Of a DNA stretch of 32,324 nt, positions 15,954 to 24,148 are shown in pieces. Numbering within the stretch: position 1 is the stretch's first letter; each line of letters begins with the position of its first letter. Below the pieces are notes generated by a model. It did not search any database, was not told where the DNA came from, and was given only the letters and a program-made list of their open reading frames with translations. The position numbers and the translations under genes are program-made. The stretch comes from Kofleriaceae bacterium (GTDB lineage: Bacteria; Myxococcota_A; Polyangia; Haliangiales; Haliangiaceae): assembly GCA_022842285.1 (NCBI GenBank), contig JALHPV010000048.1:1-32324 (forward strand), written 5' to 3'.

Positions 15954-17690
15954 TTACTTCCGCCCGCCGAACAGCTCGTCGTCGTTCCGCGTCTTCCGCT
16001 TCTTCTTCGGGGACGACGGCTTGTCGGACTTCGTGGTCGCGGGCTTCTCGGACTTCGTGGTCTGGGGAGGCGTGGTCGCGGGCTTCTCGGACTTCGTGGT
16101 CTGAGGAGGCGTGGTCACGGGCTTCTCGGTCTTCGTGGTCTGAGGAGGCGTGGTCGCGGGCTTCTCGGACTTCGTGGTCTGAGGAGGCGTGGTCGCGGGC
16201 TTCTCGGACTTCGTGGTCTGAGGAGGCGTCGGAACGGTCGGCGTTGGAACGGTCGGTGTCGCAACGGTCGGCGGCTGCGTCACGGCCGGCGTGGTGGGCG
16301 TGGTCGCGATCGGCGGCGTGGGCGCAGCGACCGTGGGCGGGCGGACCGGAGCGGCCGAGCCTGATCCCGAGCCGGCGGTCGCCCCGACGTCGGGGGAGGT
16401 CGTTGGTGCTGCAACGGTCGGCGTGGGCGTGGGAACGGCGGGGAGAGCTGCCTTCGACGCGGGCGTGACCTCCGGCGCCGGCGCGGCCCCGGCGGTGTCT
16501 TCGGCCGGCGGCGGCGGCGACGTCTCCGACGCCGCGACCTTGGTGTCGTGGTTGATGACGGAGCTGACGATGTAGCCGCTCGCGCCCGCGATGATGACGA
16601 TGCTGGCGACGCCCGCGATGATCCAGCCGCGGTTGCTGCGCGTCCGGACGGTCATCTGCCCGGCCCCCTGCGAGACGCTGGATCCGGTCGGCGGCCAGCT
16701 GCGCGGGGTGAACTGGGCCGGCGCCTGCGGGACAGGGGTCGTGAGGCCGCCGCCCGCGGCGATGGCGAGGCCCTGCTGGCCGGTCATGCCGCTGCGCTGC
16801 TGGAGGATGCGCGCCGTCCGTGCGGCAGACTGGGCACCGGCGAGAGGGTCCGTCGCGTAGGGAGCGAGCATGCGGGCAAGCTCGGCCACGTTCTGGATCC
16901 GGAACCGCGGGTCCTTCTCGAGGCAACGCAAGATGACCTCGCCGAAACCGGCGGGGAGCGTGACGTGCATCGGAGCCGGCGGCTCGCTGTTCACCTTGAG
17001 CACGAGCTCGGCGTAGGAGTCGCCGTGGAAGGGCGGGCGACCGTTCAGGAGCTGGTACATCACGACGCCCATCGACCAGATGTCGCTGCGGGGGCCGGTC
17101 TCCTTGCCGCTCTTCATCTGCTCGGGCGCCATGTACGTCGGCGTGCCGATGATGGTCTGGGTGCCCGTCAGCTCGCTGAGGTTGAGCTTGTTCGGCGACT
17201 TCGAGATCCCGAAGTCGAGGATCTTGAGGAGCATCGTCCCGTCGATGCGACGGGTGATGAAGAAGTTCGACGGCTTGATGTCGCGATGAACGATGCCGAG
17301 GGCGTGCGCTTCGGCGATGCCCTCGCAGGCCTGCAACATGAGGTCGCACACGACCTGCGGCTGCTGCGGGCCGTGATGACGTAGCACCTGGTTCAGGTCG
17401 TTCCCCTCGAGGAACTCCATGATGATGAACGGACAGCCGTCAGGGGCGGTGCCGACGTCGTAGACGCGTGCGATGTGCTCGCTGCGGAGCTTTACCGTCG
17501 ACTGCGCTTCCTGGAGGAAGCGCGACACGGTGTTCGCGCTCTCCACCATCTCGGGCAGGAGGATCTTGATCGCGACGCTCTGCTGCAGGTACAGGTGCGA
17601 GGCGCGCACGACACGGCCCATCCCGCCCGTACCGAGGACCTCGTCCACGCGGTACTTGCCGAGCAGGACAGTGCCTAGCCCCAGATCCAC
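15954..17690 (-). CDS. Ser/Thr protein kinase with one membrane helix and repetitive C-terminal tail
   Basis: The 578-residue Hanks-type kinase is PknB-like. Motifs are: glycine loop LGTGGMGRV (19-27), ATP lysine K42, HRDIKPSN (135-142), canonical DFG (159-161), and GTPTYMAPEQ (182-191). The kinase domain ends near 278. A linker leads to one membrane helix (about 355-378, GWIIAGVASIVIIAGASGYIV). An external tail rich in Pro, Thr, Ala and Val follows, with five copies of a 13-residue repeat TPPQTTKSEKPAT (about 489-553) and a basic end (KKKRKTRNDDELFGGRK). Pro/Thr/Lys tails of this kind may span or contact the cell wall. The start is GTG 17690, seven bases after TACTAT. Unlike the 3434 and 5705 kinases it has DFG and a single helix, so it is a different subfamily. 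Confidence 0.93.
   Translation of the reverse strand: MDLGLGTVLLGKYRVDEVLGTGGMGRVVRASHLYLQQSVAIKILLPEMVESANTVSRFLQEAQSTVKLRSEHIARVYDVGTAPDGCPFIIMEFLEGNDLNQVLRHHGPQQPQVVCDLMLQACEGIAEAHALGIVHRDIKPSNFFITRRIDGTMLLKILDFGISKSPNKLNLSELTGTQTIIGTPTYMAPEQMKSGKETGPRSDIWSMGVVMYQLLNGRPPFHGDSYAELVLKVNSEPPAPMHVTLPAGFGEVILRCLEKDPRFRIQNVAELARMLAPYATDPLAGAQSAARTARILQQRSGMTGQQGLAIAAGGGLTTPVPQAPAQFTPRSWPPTGSSVSQGAGQMTVRTRSNRGWIIAGVASIVIIAGASGYIVSSVINHDTKVAASETSPPPPAEDTAGAAPAPEVTPASKAALPAVPTPTPTVAAPTTSPDVGATAGSGSGSAAPVRPPTVAAPTPPIATTPTTPAVTQPPTVATPTVPTPTVPTPPQTTKSEKPATTPPQTTKSEKPATTPPQTTKTEKPVTTPPQTTKSEKPATTPPQTTKSEKPATTKSDKPSSPKKKRKTRNDDELFGGRK
16033..16227 (-). repeat. In-frame 39-bp minisatellite, five copies
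   Basis: Five adjacent 39-bp units (starts at 16033, 16072, 16111, 16150, 16189) encode TPPQTTKSEKPAT with few substitutions; the middle copy reads TKTEKPVT. Because 39 is a multiple of three, copy-number change keeps the frame. A degenerate partial unit (TTKSDKP) sits on the C-terminal side. Confidence 0.95.
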
Positions 17691-17697
17691 GAGCGAA

Positions 17698-17703
17698 ATA
17701 GTA
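17698..17703 (-). promoter_or_regulatory. -10-like box TACTAT for the third kinase
   Basis: On the minus strand TACTAT, close to the TATAAT consensus, ends seven bases before GTG 17690. Confidence 0.6.
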
Positions 17704-17747
17704 GCAGCTACCTAGTAGCCAAGCTCACAACTTCTGGGACGTGTTGT

Positions 17748-18671
17748 TCAGACGTACGCGAGCCAGTGGTCGTGCTTCGTGTCGGCGCCCTTGACCACCG
17801 AGAAGAACGACTCCTGGAGGCGGCGCGTCACGGGCCCCGCCTCACCGCGGCCGATCTTGCGGTGGTCGATGTCACGGACGGGCGTGATCTCCGCCGCAGT
17901 ACCGGTCAGGAAGACCTCGTCGGCGATGTAGAGCTCGTCACGAGCGATCGGCTCCTCGCGGACGTCGACGCCCTGCTCGCGGAGGAGCGTGATCGCCGTG
18001 TCGCGCGTGATGCCGGACAGGATGGCGCCGGAGGTGGGCGGAGTGCGCACCACATCCTTCTTCACGACAAAGATGTTCTCGCCCGTCCCCTCGGCCACGT
18101 ACCCCTGCGGGTCGAGCATGAGGGCCTCCTCGAAGCCGCTCTTGATCGCCATGCGCTTGGCGAGGACCGAGCTGACATACTGGCCGCAGATCTTGCCCTT
18201 GTTCATGGCGGCGTTCGAGTTGGCGCGCGAGTAGCCCGACACCATGCACTTGATGCCCTTGCGCAGGCCCTCGTCGCCCAGGTACGCGCCCCACTCGTAG
18301 CAGGCGACCATCGTGCGGACGGGAGGCTCGAAGGAGCCAAGACCGAGCGCGCCATAACCGAGATAGACCAGCGGGCGGAGATAGCAGGAGGCCATCTTGT
18401 TCGCCTTCACGAGGTCGATGCAGGCCTGCATGATCTGGTCGCGCGTGTACGGCACGTCCATCGTGCAGATCACGGACGAGTCGAGCAGGCGCTCGATGTG
18501 CTCGCGCAGGCGAAAGATCTGCGTGCGACCGTCCGCGCGCTGATAGGCACGGATGCCCTCGAACGCGCCGACGCCGTAATGCATCGTGTGCGCGAGGACG
18601 TGATCGGTCGCGGCGTCCCACGGGACGAGTTGACCGTCGACCCAGATCGACTCGACCTTCTTGATGCCCAT
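17748..18671 (-). CDS. ilvE: Branched-chain amino acid aminotransferase (IlvE)
   Basis: This PLP fold-type IV aminotransferase catalyses the last step of Val, Leu and Ile synthesis (keto acid plus glutamate to amino acid plus 2-oxoglutarate). With ATG 18671 the protein has 307 residues and begins MGIKKVESIWVDGQLVPWDA, in register with E. coli IlvE. Key features are AHTMHYGVGAFEGIRAY (27-43), the probable PLP lysine K160 in NKGKICGQYVSS, and EALMLDPQGYVAEGTGENIF (182-201). A longer frame to GTG 18704 exists, but homology starts at 18671, where a weak box (TACGAA) lies six bases upstream. glnE lies 96 bases upstream on the same strand, so the genes may be co-transcribed; both relate to glutamate/glutamine metabolism. 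Confidence 0.95.
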   Translation of the reverse strand: MGIKKVESIWVDGQLVPWDAATDHVLAHTMHYGVGAFEGIRAYQRADGRTQIFRLREHIERLLDSSVICTMDVPYTRDQIMQACIDLVKANKMASCYLRPLVYLGYGALGLGSFEPPVRTMVACYEWGAYLGDEGLRKGIKCMVSGYSRANSNAAMNKGKICGQYVSSVLAKRMAIKSGFEEALMLDPQGYVAEGTGENIFVVKKDVVRTPPTSGAILSGITRDTAITLLREQGVDVREEPIARDELYIADEVFLTGTAAEITPVRDIDHRKIGRGEAGPVTRRLQESFFSVVKGADTKHDHWLAYV

Positions 18672-18767
18672 ATCGCGTTCGTACCAATGCGCGACTCGAT
18701 CCACAAGCGCGGCGGAGAATTGCCGTCGATCTGTACTGGCTCGTGACGCGACGCAGTGCGAATTCGC

Positions 18768-21713
18768 TTACGCACCGTCGAGCCTGGTGCCCGCACCCGG
18801 CGCAGGCGGAGCGGATGGATCGAGCCTGCGCGGTGACAGGATCTCGAAGGCCGCCGCTCGAATGTCGCGCTGCCAGCGCTCGACGTGCTCGCGCAGCGTC
18901 TTGCCATCGGGGAACCCCGACCGGCGTGCGAGCTGGTCTAGCTCGGCTCGCGTGGTCGGCAAGCGATGGACCGGGCGGTCGTTCACGACGCGGAGCCGGT
19001 TCTCGATACCGCGCAGGAACCGATAGCCTTGCATGAGGAGCTCGAGCTCGTGTTCGGGGGCCACGCCGGCGACGGCCGCGGCGGCGAGGGCCTCGACGGT
19101 CGAGCGCGTGCGCAGCGCGGGATGGGCATGGCCATGAGCGAGCTGGAGGTACTGCGCGGCAAACTCCACGTCGACGACGCCCCCCGCGCCGGTCTTCAGA
19201 TCATCGCCGCTCGACAGCTCGCGCTCCATGCGGCGGCGCATGCCGAGGATGTGGCCGGCGAGCTCGACGGGATCGGCGGGCGGAGCACCGTAGACGGTCT
19301 CCTGCGCATGCGCTTCGACCTCGGCCCCGAGCGCCGGATCTCCAGCGACGGCGCGAAGTTTTGTTAACGCCTGGCGCTCCCACGTGCGCGCGACCTCGGC
19401 GTGATAGCGCCGCCACGCGGGCAGGGAGCTGACGAGGAGTCCCTGCGTGCCCGACGGCCGGAGCCGGGTATCGACCTCGTAGAGCCGACCGCGCGGCGTG
19501 CGCAGGCGCAGGCCACCGAGGAGCCGCTGCGCGCACCGCGAGAACCAGTCGATGGTGGCCAGTGGTACCGGGCCGTCGGTCTCGGCGGCATCGTCGCCGT
19601 CGAACACGAACACGACGTCGAGGTCCGCGGCATACCCGAGCTCGCCGCCTCCGAGCTTGCCGAGTCCGAGCACCGCGAGCCGCGCCCCGCCCGGCGGTCG
19701 ACCGTGGCGTACGGCGAGTCCGCGCTCGACGACGGCGAGGGCGCCGCGCAGACAGGCCTCGGCGATCGCCGTGAGCTCCTTGCAGACAGCGAGGGCGTCG
19801 AGCGCGCCGCCGAAGTCCGCCACCCCCACGCGCAGGGCGTTCGCGGCTTTCACCTCCGCGATGGCGCTCCACGCTTCCTCCGGATCGAGGACATTGACGC
19901 GGGCGAGATGGGCGGCGAGGTCGCGATCGATCTGGGCGCTGCTCTTCGTGGGCGGTGCGCTGCCGATCTGGGCGAGCAGGTCGATGAGCTCGGGGGTATC
20001 GACGAGCGTGCGGGCCAGGTACTCGCTCGCCCCGAGCAGCGAGCCGAGGAGCCGCGTCATGGGTGGGTTCTCGGCGAGGAGCTTCCAGATCGACCAGGCT
20101 TCGCCTCGCTTCGCGATCAGATCGACGAGGAAGCGCAGCGCTTGATCCGGATCTGCCGAGGCCGCGATCGCTCGCAAGAGCCCGGCAGCACGCTGCGCAT
20201 CATGGCGGCGGGCGCGGGCGAGCTCGGCCCGCGCCGCGACGATGTCCACGAAGCCCAGCCGGGCGAGCGCGGCGGTCTCGCCCGCCTCGTCGAGCTCACC
20301 CGACATGAGCGCGTCCGCGTCGGCCGCGACCCGATCGTCCTCGGTGTCATCTCCCAGCGTCGCGAACATGCGCGCGACGGCACCGGTGTGCGCGGCGAGC
20401 TCCGTCGCGAGGGCCTCGCCGCCCGCATATCCGAGCCGGCGGGCGAAGCGCTCGGCGGCGACGGAATCGCTCGGAATGGTCTGCGTCTGCAGCCCCGCCT
20501 CGAGCTGCAGCACGTGCTCGGCGTGACGCAGCCACCGATACGCCGCCGCGAGCTCGGCATGCTCGTCGTCGGTGACGAGCCCCGCGAACAGCAAGGCGTC
20601 CAGCGCGGGCAGGGTGCCGCGGACGCGCAGGGCCGGCTGCTTTCCCGAGTGGATGAGCTGCAGCGCCTGCACGAAGAACTCGATCTCGCGGATGCCGCCC
20701 TCGCCATTCTTGAGATCGAAGCCGAGCACGCGCGACGAGGCCGGCCGCACGAGCTCGCGCTTGATGCGACGGTTCAGCTCGCGGACGTCGTCGAGGACGG
20801 TCGGGCTCACGATGCGCGGGAAGACGAACGGCCGGAGCGTGGTCAGCGCCTCCGCGCCGAGGGCCAGGTCCCCCGCGCACGGTCGCGCCTTGATCCAGGC
20901 CTGCCGCTCCCACGGTCGACCGAACGTCTCGTAGTAGCGCTCCGTCTGCGCGAGCGACAGGGCGATGGAGCCACGCGCCCCCTCGGGGCGGAGCCGCAGG
21001 TCGACGCGAAACACCATGTCGTCCTCGGTGACCTCGGCGATCGCGGCCGTGACCTGCGTGCAGAGCTTCGCGAAGTACTCGTGCAGCGAGAGCTCGCCCG
21101 CGGAGCCATCCTCGGACGTGTAGATGTAGATGACGTCGACGTCCGACGAGAAGTTCAGCTCCTCGCCGCCGAGCTTGCCCATCCCGATGACGGTCAGCCG
21201 AGCCTCGCGTGGCGTGTCGCCGTCGCTGTAGAGCGGCACGCCGTAGCGATTTCGCAGCTCGCGGTCGTGAAAATCGATCGCCGCGTCGAAGCAGAGATCG
21301 GCCAGGCGCGCGAGCTCCCGGCCCACCTCGGTCGGGAGCCCCAGCTCGAGCTCGCGGACCCCGAGACGCACCAGCTCGTCGGCCCGAACGCGGCGCAGGG
21401 CCGCGCGCAGCTCCGCCGCCGTACGGGCCGGACCGACCTGGCTGGCCAGCTCCGCCGCCAGGACTTCGCGTGGCTTTTCCCGACGGAGATACGGGTCGGC
21501 CGCCACCCGCACGAGCCGGTACGGGTCCCGCCCGATCAGGGTGGCCAGGTAGGGCGCGGCCCCGCACGCGAGGGTCGCGATCCGGACCGCCGACTCGCCA
21601 AGCACGCCTGGCGACAGGCCAACCCCGGCGGCGGCCTCGAATAGCCGCTCCGCCCGGCGCAGTGCGTCGGCGGGGTCGGCGGCGTTCAGCGCGAGGTCAG
21701 CGGGCTCGAGCAC
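18768..21713 (-). CDS. glnE: Bifunctional glutamine synthetase adenylyltransferase/adenylyl-removing enzyme
   Basis: GlnE adds or removes AMP on glutamine synthetase in response to nitrogen status signalled by PII. The 981-residue protein has the duplicated nucleotidyltransferase layout of the family. The N-terminal (adenylyl-removing) domain has GMGKLGGEELNFSSDVDV near residues 177-194. The C-terminal (adenylylating) domain has GLGKLGGGELGYAADLDV near 685-702. Each is followed by RVDLRLRPEG- or EVDTRLRPSG-type and helical PII-UTase-like segments. Length is normal. A frame start at GTG 21722 exists, but that codon overlaps the TAGAGT box at 21721-21726. GTG 21713 lies seven bases after that box and fits the leaderless pattern, so I choose it. 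glnA and glnB are not in the window. Confidence 0.95.
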   Translation of the reverse strand: MLEPADLALNAADPADALRRAERLFEAAAGVGLSPGVLGESAVRIATLACGAAPYLATLIGRDPYRLVRVAADPYLRREKPREVLAAELASQVGPARTAAELRAALRRVRADELVRLGVRELELGLPTEVGRELARLADLCFDAAIDFHDRELRNRYGVPLYSDGDTPREARLTVIGMGKLGGEELNFSSDVDVIYIYTSEDGSAGELSLHEYFAKLCTQVTAAIAEVTEDDMVFRVDLRLRPEGARGSIALSLAQTERYYETFGRPWERQAWIKARPCAGDLALGAEALTTLRPFVFPRIVSPTVLDDVRELNRRIKRELVRPASSRVLGFDLKNGEGGIREIEFFVQALQLIHSGKQPALRVRGTLPALDALLFAGLVTDDEHAELAAAYRWLRHAEHVLQLEAGLQTQTIPSDSVAAERFARRLGYAGGEALATELAAHTGAVARMFATLGDDTEDDRVAADADALMSGELDEAGETAALARLGFVDIVAARAELARARRHDAQRAAGLLRAIAASADPDQALRFLVDLIAKRGEAWSIWKLLAENPPMTRLLGSLLGASEYLARTLVDTPELIDLLAQIGSAPPTKSSAQIDRDLAAHLARVNVLDPEEAWSAIAEVKAANALRVGVADFGGALDALAVCKELTAIAEACLRGALAVVERGLAVRHGRPPGGARLAVLGLGKLGGGELGYAADLDVVFVFDGDDAAETDGPVPLATIDWFSRCAQRLLGGLRLRTPRGRLYEVDTRLRPSGTQGLLVSSLPAWRRYHAEVARTWERQALTKLRAVAGDPALGAEVEAHAQETVYGAPPADPVELAGHILGMRRRMERELSSGDDLKTGAGGVVDVEFAAQYLQLAHGHAHPALRTRSTVEALAAAAVAGVAPEHELELLMQGYRFLRGIENRLRVVNDRPVHRLPTTRAELDQLARRSGFPDGKTLREHVERWQRDIRAAAFEILSPRRLDPSAPPAPGAGTRLDGA

Positions 21714-21720
21714 GCTTGAC

Positions 21721-21726
21721 ACTCTA
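21721..21726 (-). promoter_or_regulatory. -10-like box TAGAGT for glnE
   Basis: On the minus strand TAGAGT ends seven bases before GTG 21713, identical in sequence and spacing to the first kinase's box at 3421. Confidence 0.55.
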
Positions 21727-21763
21727 CGCGCCGCGGCTTACCCAACGCTCTGATTTCCAAGCC

Positions 21764-22870
21764 ATGCGCGATCTGTACGAAGTTCTCGGCGTCGAACGTT
21801 CGGCCAGCAGTGGCGAGCTCAAGAAGGCCTACTACAAGCTCGCGAAGCAGTACCACCCGGACCACAATCCGAACGACAAGGCGGCCGAGGACAAGTTCAA
21901 GGAAGCCTCGACCGCGTACCAGGTCCTCTCCGACGAGGAGCAGCGCGCCCGCTACGATCGCTTCGGCTTCGAGGGTCTGCGGGGCGGGGCGGGGCAGGGC
22001 GGTGGCTCTGGCTTCTCCAACGTCGAGGATATCTTCTCCGCGTTCGGCGACCTCTTCGGTGACTTCTTCGGTGGTCGTGGCGGCGGCGGCCGGCGGCAGG
22101 CCCGGGGCGCGGACCTCCGCGTCGACCTCACCCTCGCGTTCGCGGAGGCCGTGTGGGGCGTCACCAAGGATGTGAAGGTGACGCGCGAGCTCGCCTGCGG
22201 GACGTGCACCGGCACGGGCGCGGCCCCCGGCAGCAAGCCGGAAGTCTGCGAGACCTGCAAAGGTAAGGGCCAGGTGGTCCACGCCCAGGGCTTCTTCATG
22301 GTGCAGACCACCTGCCCGCAGTGCCGCGGCGCCGGAAAGCGCATCAAGGATCCCTGCCCCGATTGCCGCGGCCGCGGCACCAAGCCCGAGACCAGCACGC
22401 TCAGCGTCACGGTCCCCGCTGGCGTCGACGATGGCCAGACGCTGCGCCTCGCCGGCAAGGGTGAGGCGATTCCCAACGGCCAGACCGGCCACCTCTACGT
22501 CGTCCTCCACGTCCAGGGTGACGAGCGCTTCAAGCGCGAGGGCGCGGATGTCCTCACCGAGGTTCCCGTCAGCTTCGTGAAGGCCACGCTCGGCGGCGAT
22601 CAGGAGATCTACACGCTCGACGACAACTGCACGGGCACCGCGACCATCAAGCTCGACCCGGGCACGCAGCCGGGTGAGGTCTTCGTCCGGCGGGGCCAGG
22701 GCATTCCGCGCGTCGGCGAGACCGGTCGCGGGGACCACGTCGTCCAGTTCGTCGTCGAGATTCCGACGAAGCTCACCGCTCGCCAGGAAGAGCTCATGCG
22801 CGAGCTCGCCAAAGAGATGGACGAGCCGGTTCGCGAGAAGCGCGGCTTGTTCGGCCGCAAGAAGAGCTGA
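21764..22870 (+). CDS. dnaJ: Chaperone DnaJ (Hsp40)
   Basis: DnaJ delivers clients to DnaK and stimulates its ATPase. The 368-residue protein has the full type I layout. The J domain (1-68) carries HPD at 31-33. A short Gly/Phe region (69-112) contains the FSAFGDLFGDFFGG stretch. Four zinc motifs follow: CGTCTGTG (145), CETCKGKG (162), CPQCRGAG (184) and CPDCRGRG (198). The C-terminal substrate-binding and dimerisation domains follow. All key residues are intact. It is divergent from glnE with a 50-base gap and has only a weak -10 candidate (TGATTT, seven bases before ATG). dnaK and grpE are not adjacent, so this may be one of several DnaJ paralogues. It is convergent with the OmpA-family gene, 19 bases apart. 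Confidence 0.95.
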   Translation: MRDLYEVLGVERSASSGELKKAYYKLAKQYHPDHNPNDKAAEDKFKEASTAYQVLSDEEQRARYDRFGFEGLRGGAGQGGGSGFSNVEDIFSAFGDLFGDFFGGRGGGGRRQARGADLRVDLTLAFAEAVWGVTKDVKVTRELACGTCTGTGAAPGSKPEVCETCKGKGQVVHAQGFFMVQTTCPQCRGAGKRIKDPCPDCRGRGTKPETSTLSVTVPAGVDDGQTLRLAGKGEAIPNGQTGHLYVVLHVQGDERFKREGADVLTEVPVSFVKATLGGDQEIYTLDDNCTGTATIKLDPGTQPGEVFVRRGQGIPRVGETGRGDHVVQFVVEIPTKLTARQEELMRELAKEMDEPVREKRGLFGRKKS

Positions 22871-22889
22871 GCGCCTCTCGCGTCCGCGC

Positions 22890-24134
22890 TTAGCGCGCGC
22901 TCAGCGGCACGTAGAGCTTGATCTCGACGCGGCGGTTCGCGAGGCGACCGCGCGGCTTGTCGTTGTCGGCCACCGGCTCCTCGGCGCCGCGGCCCTCGAC
23001 GTCGATCTTGTTCGCGAGCGCACCGAGGCTGACCATGGCTTGCTTGACCGACTCGGCGCGGGCGCGCGACAGATCGAGCGACAGCGTGGCGAGGTCGGGG
23101 GGGGCCTGGCCCTCCACCGGCTCGGCGAACTGCTTCGCTTCCTGATCGTCGCTGTGACCGATCAAGACCACCTTGATCGACGGGTGCGCCTTCATGAGGT
23201 CGACGATCTTCTGAAGGTTGGGCTGCGCGGAGTCGCGCACGGCCGTTTCGCCGTCAGCATAGAGCAGCCCCTCGACGGTGCCGCGCAGGGCATCGACCTC
23301 GGGCGGCACGGTGTCGGGGCAGCCGTCGTCGTCCTCGAAGCCGTTGTAGGCCTCGGGGACACCGCTGCACTTGTCGGCCACATCGAGGACGCGGTCGAGA
23401 TCGTTGTCGATGTCGGGGCAGCCGTCGAGATCCTCGTAGCCGTCGGCGTCCTCGGCGCGGTCGACGCACTTGTCGGTGGCGTCGGGGATGCCGTCGTCAT
23501 CCTGATCGGCGGGCTTGGCCGCGACCAGCGTGCCCTTGCTCGTGGCCGGCTTCGCGCGTCCGAACTGGAGCTCGAGGCCGAACCCCACGTCGACCTCGAC
23601 GGCGACCACCCGCTCGACGCCGGGCAGGAAGGCGACGCGGGCATCGGCGCGGATCGCGAAGCCCTTGCCCGTATCGAAGCGCACGCCTCCACCGACATAG
23701 CCATCGCCCGTGATGCCGGTACCGAACCGACCGGGGGCCGACGAGAGGGTGATCGGGGCGCCGCCGCCGATGACCAGGAACGGCAAGATGCGGCGGCCGG
23801 GGAACGGCTCGATGCGCAGGTGAATGCGCGGATTCATCCAGAAGACGTCGTCCGACATGGCGCCGCCGATCGGCTTCGTCTCGGTGGGCGCGACCGCGAG
23901 CTCGAACTCGGGGATGAGCCAGGGGAAGAACGGACGGGCCACGCGGAGGCCGAACGCCATGGAGTTATCGAGGGTCGGATGGAAGACCTCGTTCTCGAGA
24001 TAGCCGAGCCGCGAGTCATCGGAGTAGACCCGCGGGCCGAGCCAGAAGCCGGCCTGGATTTCGTCGGCGGCCGCCTCGGTGGACGCGCCCGCCAGCAGGG
24101 CGAGCGCCACGAGCGCGCGTACTCCGGTTCCCAT
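22890..24134 (-). CDS. OmpA-family outer membrane protein with thrombospondin type 3 repeats
   Basis: The 414-residue protein begins with a Sec signal peptide (MGTGVRALVALALLAGAST plus EAAA). An N-terminal beta-rich domain follows (about 25-215; alternating strands such as DGYVGGGVRFDTGKGFAIRA) and is likely a small barrel. Next is an Asp-rich thrombospondin type 3 region: DQDDDGIPDATDKC, DLDGCPDIDNDLDRV, DVADKC and FEDDDGCPD, with paired cysteines and expected calcium binding. The OmpA C-terminal domain (about 290-414) has IKVVLIGHSDD and the peptidoglycan-binding SLDLSRARAESVKQ and RLANRRVEI motifs. It should anchor the outer membrane to peptidoglycan. An upstream in-frame extension lacks a signal peptide. 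ATG 24134 lies eight bases after TAGTAT and 14 bases after the stop of the upstream lipoprotein gene. Confidence 0.92.
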   Translation of the reverse strand: MGTGVRALVALALLAGASTEAAADEIQAGFWLGPRVYSDDSRLGYLENEVFHPTLDNSMAFGLRVARPFFPWLIPEFELAVAPTETKPIGGAMSDDVFWMNPRIHLRIEPFPGRRILPFLVIGGGAPITLSSAPGRFGTGITGDGYVGGGVRFDTGKGFAIRADARVAFLPGVERVVAVEVDVGFGLELQFGRAKPATSKGTLVAAKPADQDDDGIPDATDKCVDRAEDADGYEDLDGCPDIDNDLDRVLDVADKCSGVPEAYNGFEDDDGCPDTVPPEVDALRGTVEGLLYADGETAVRDSAQPNLQKIVDLMKAHPSIKVVLIGHSDDQEAKQFAEPVEGQAPPDLATLSLDLSRARAESVKQAMVSLGALANKIDVEGRGAEEPVADNDKPRGRLANRRVEIKLYVPLSAR

Positions 24135-24142
24135 CGCGGGAA

Positions 24143-24148
24143 ATACTA
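24143..24148 (-). promoter_or_regulatory. -10-like box TAGTAT inside a 14-bp intergenic gap
   Basis: On the minus strand TAGTAT begins immediately after the TGA of the lipoprotein gene (its last base is 24149) and ends eight bases before the OmpA-family ATG. It could give that gene its own leaderless transcript within an apparent operon. Confidence 0.45.

Noticed and set aside
19401-21644. 747-codon plus-strand frame opposite glnE
   Set aside because: The translation is an Arg/Gly/Glu-rich shadow; glnE is complete on the minus strand.
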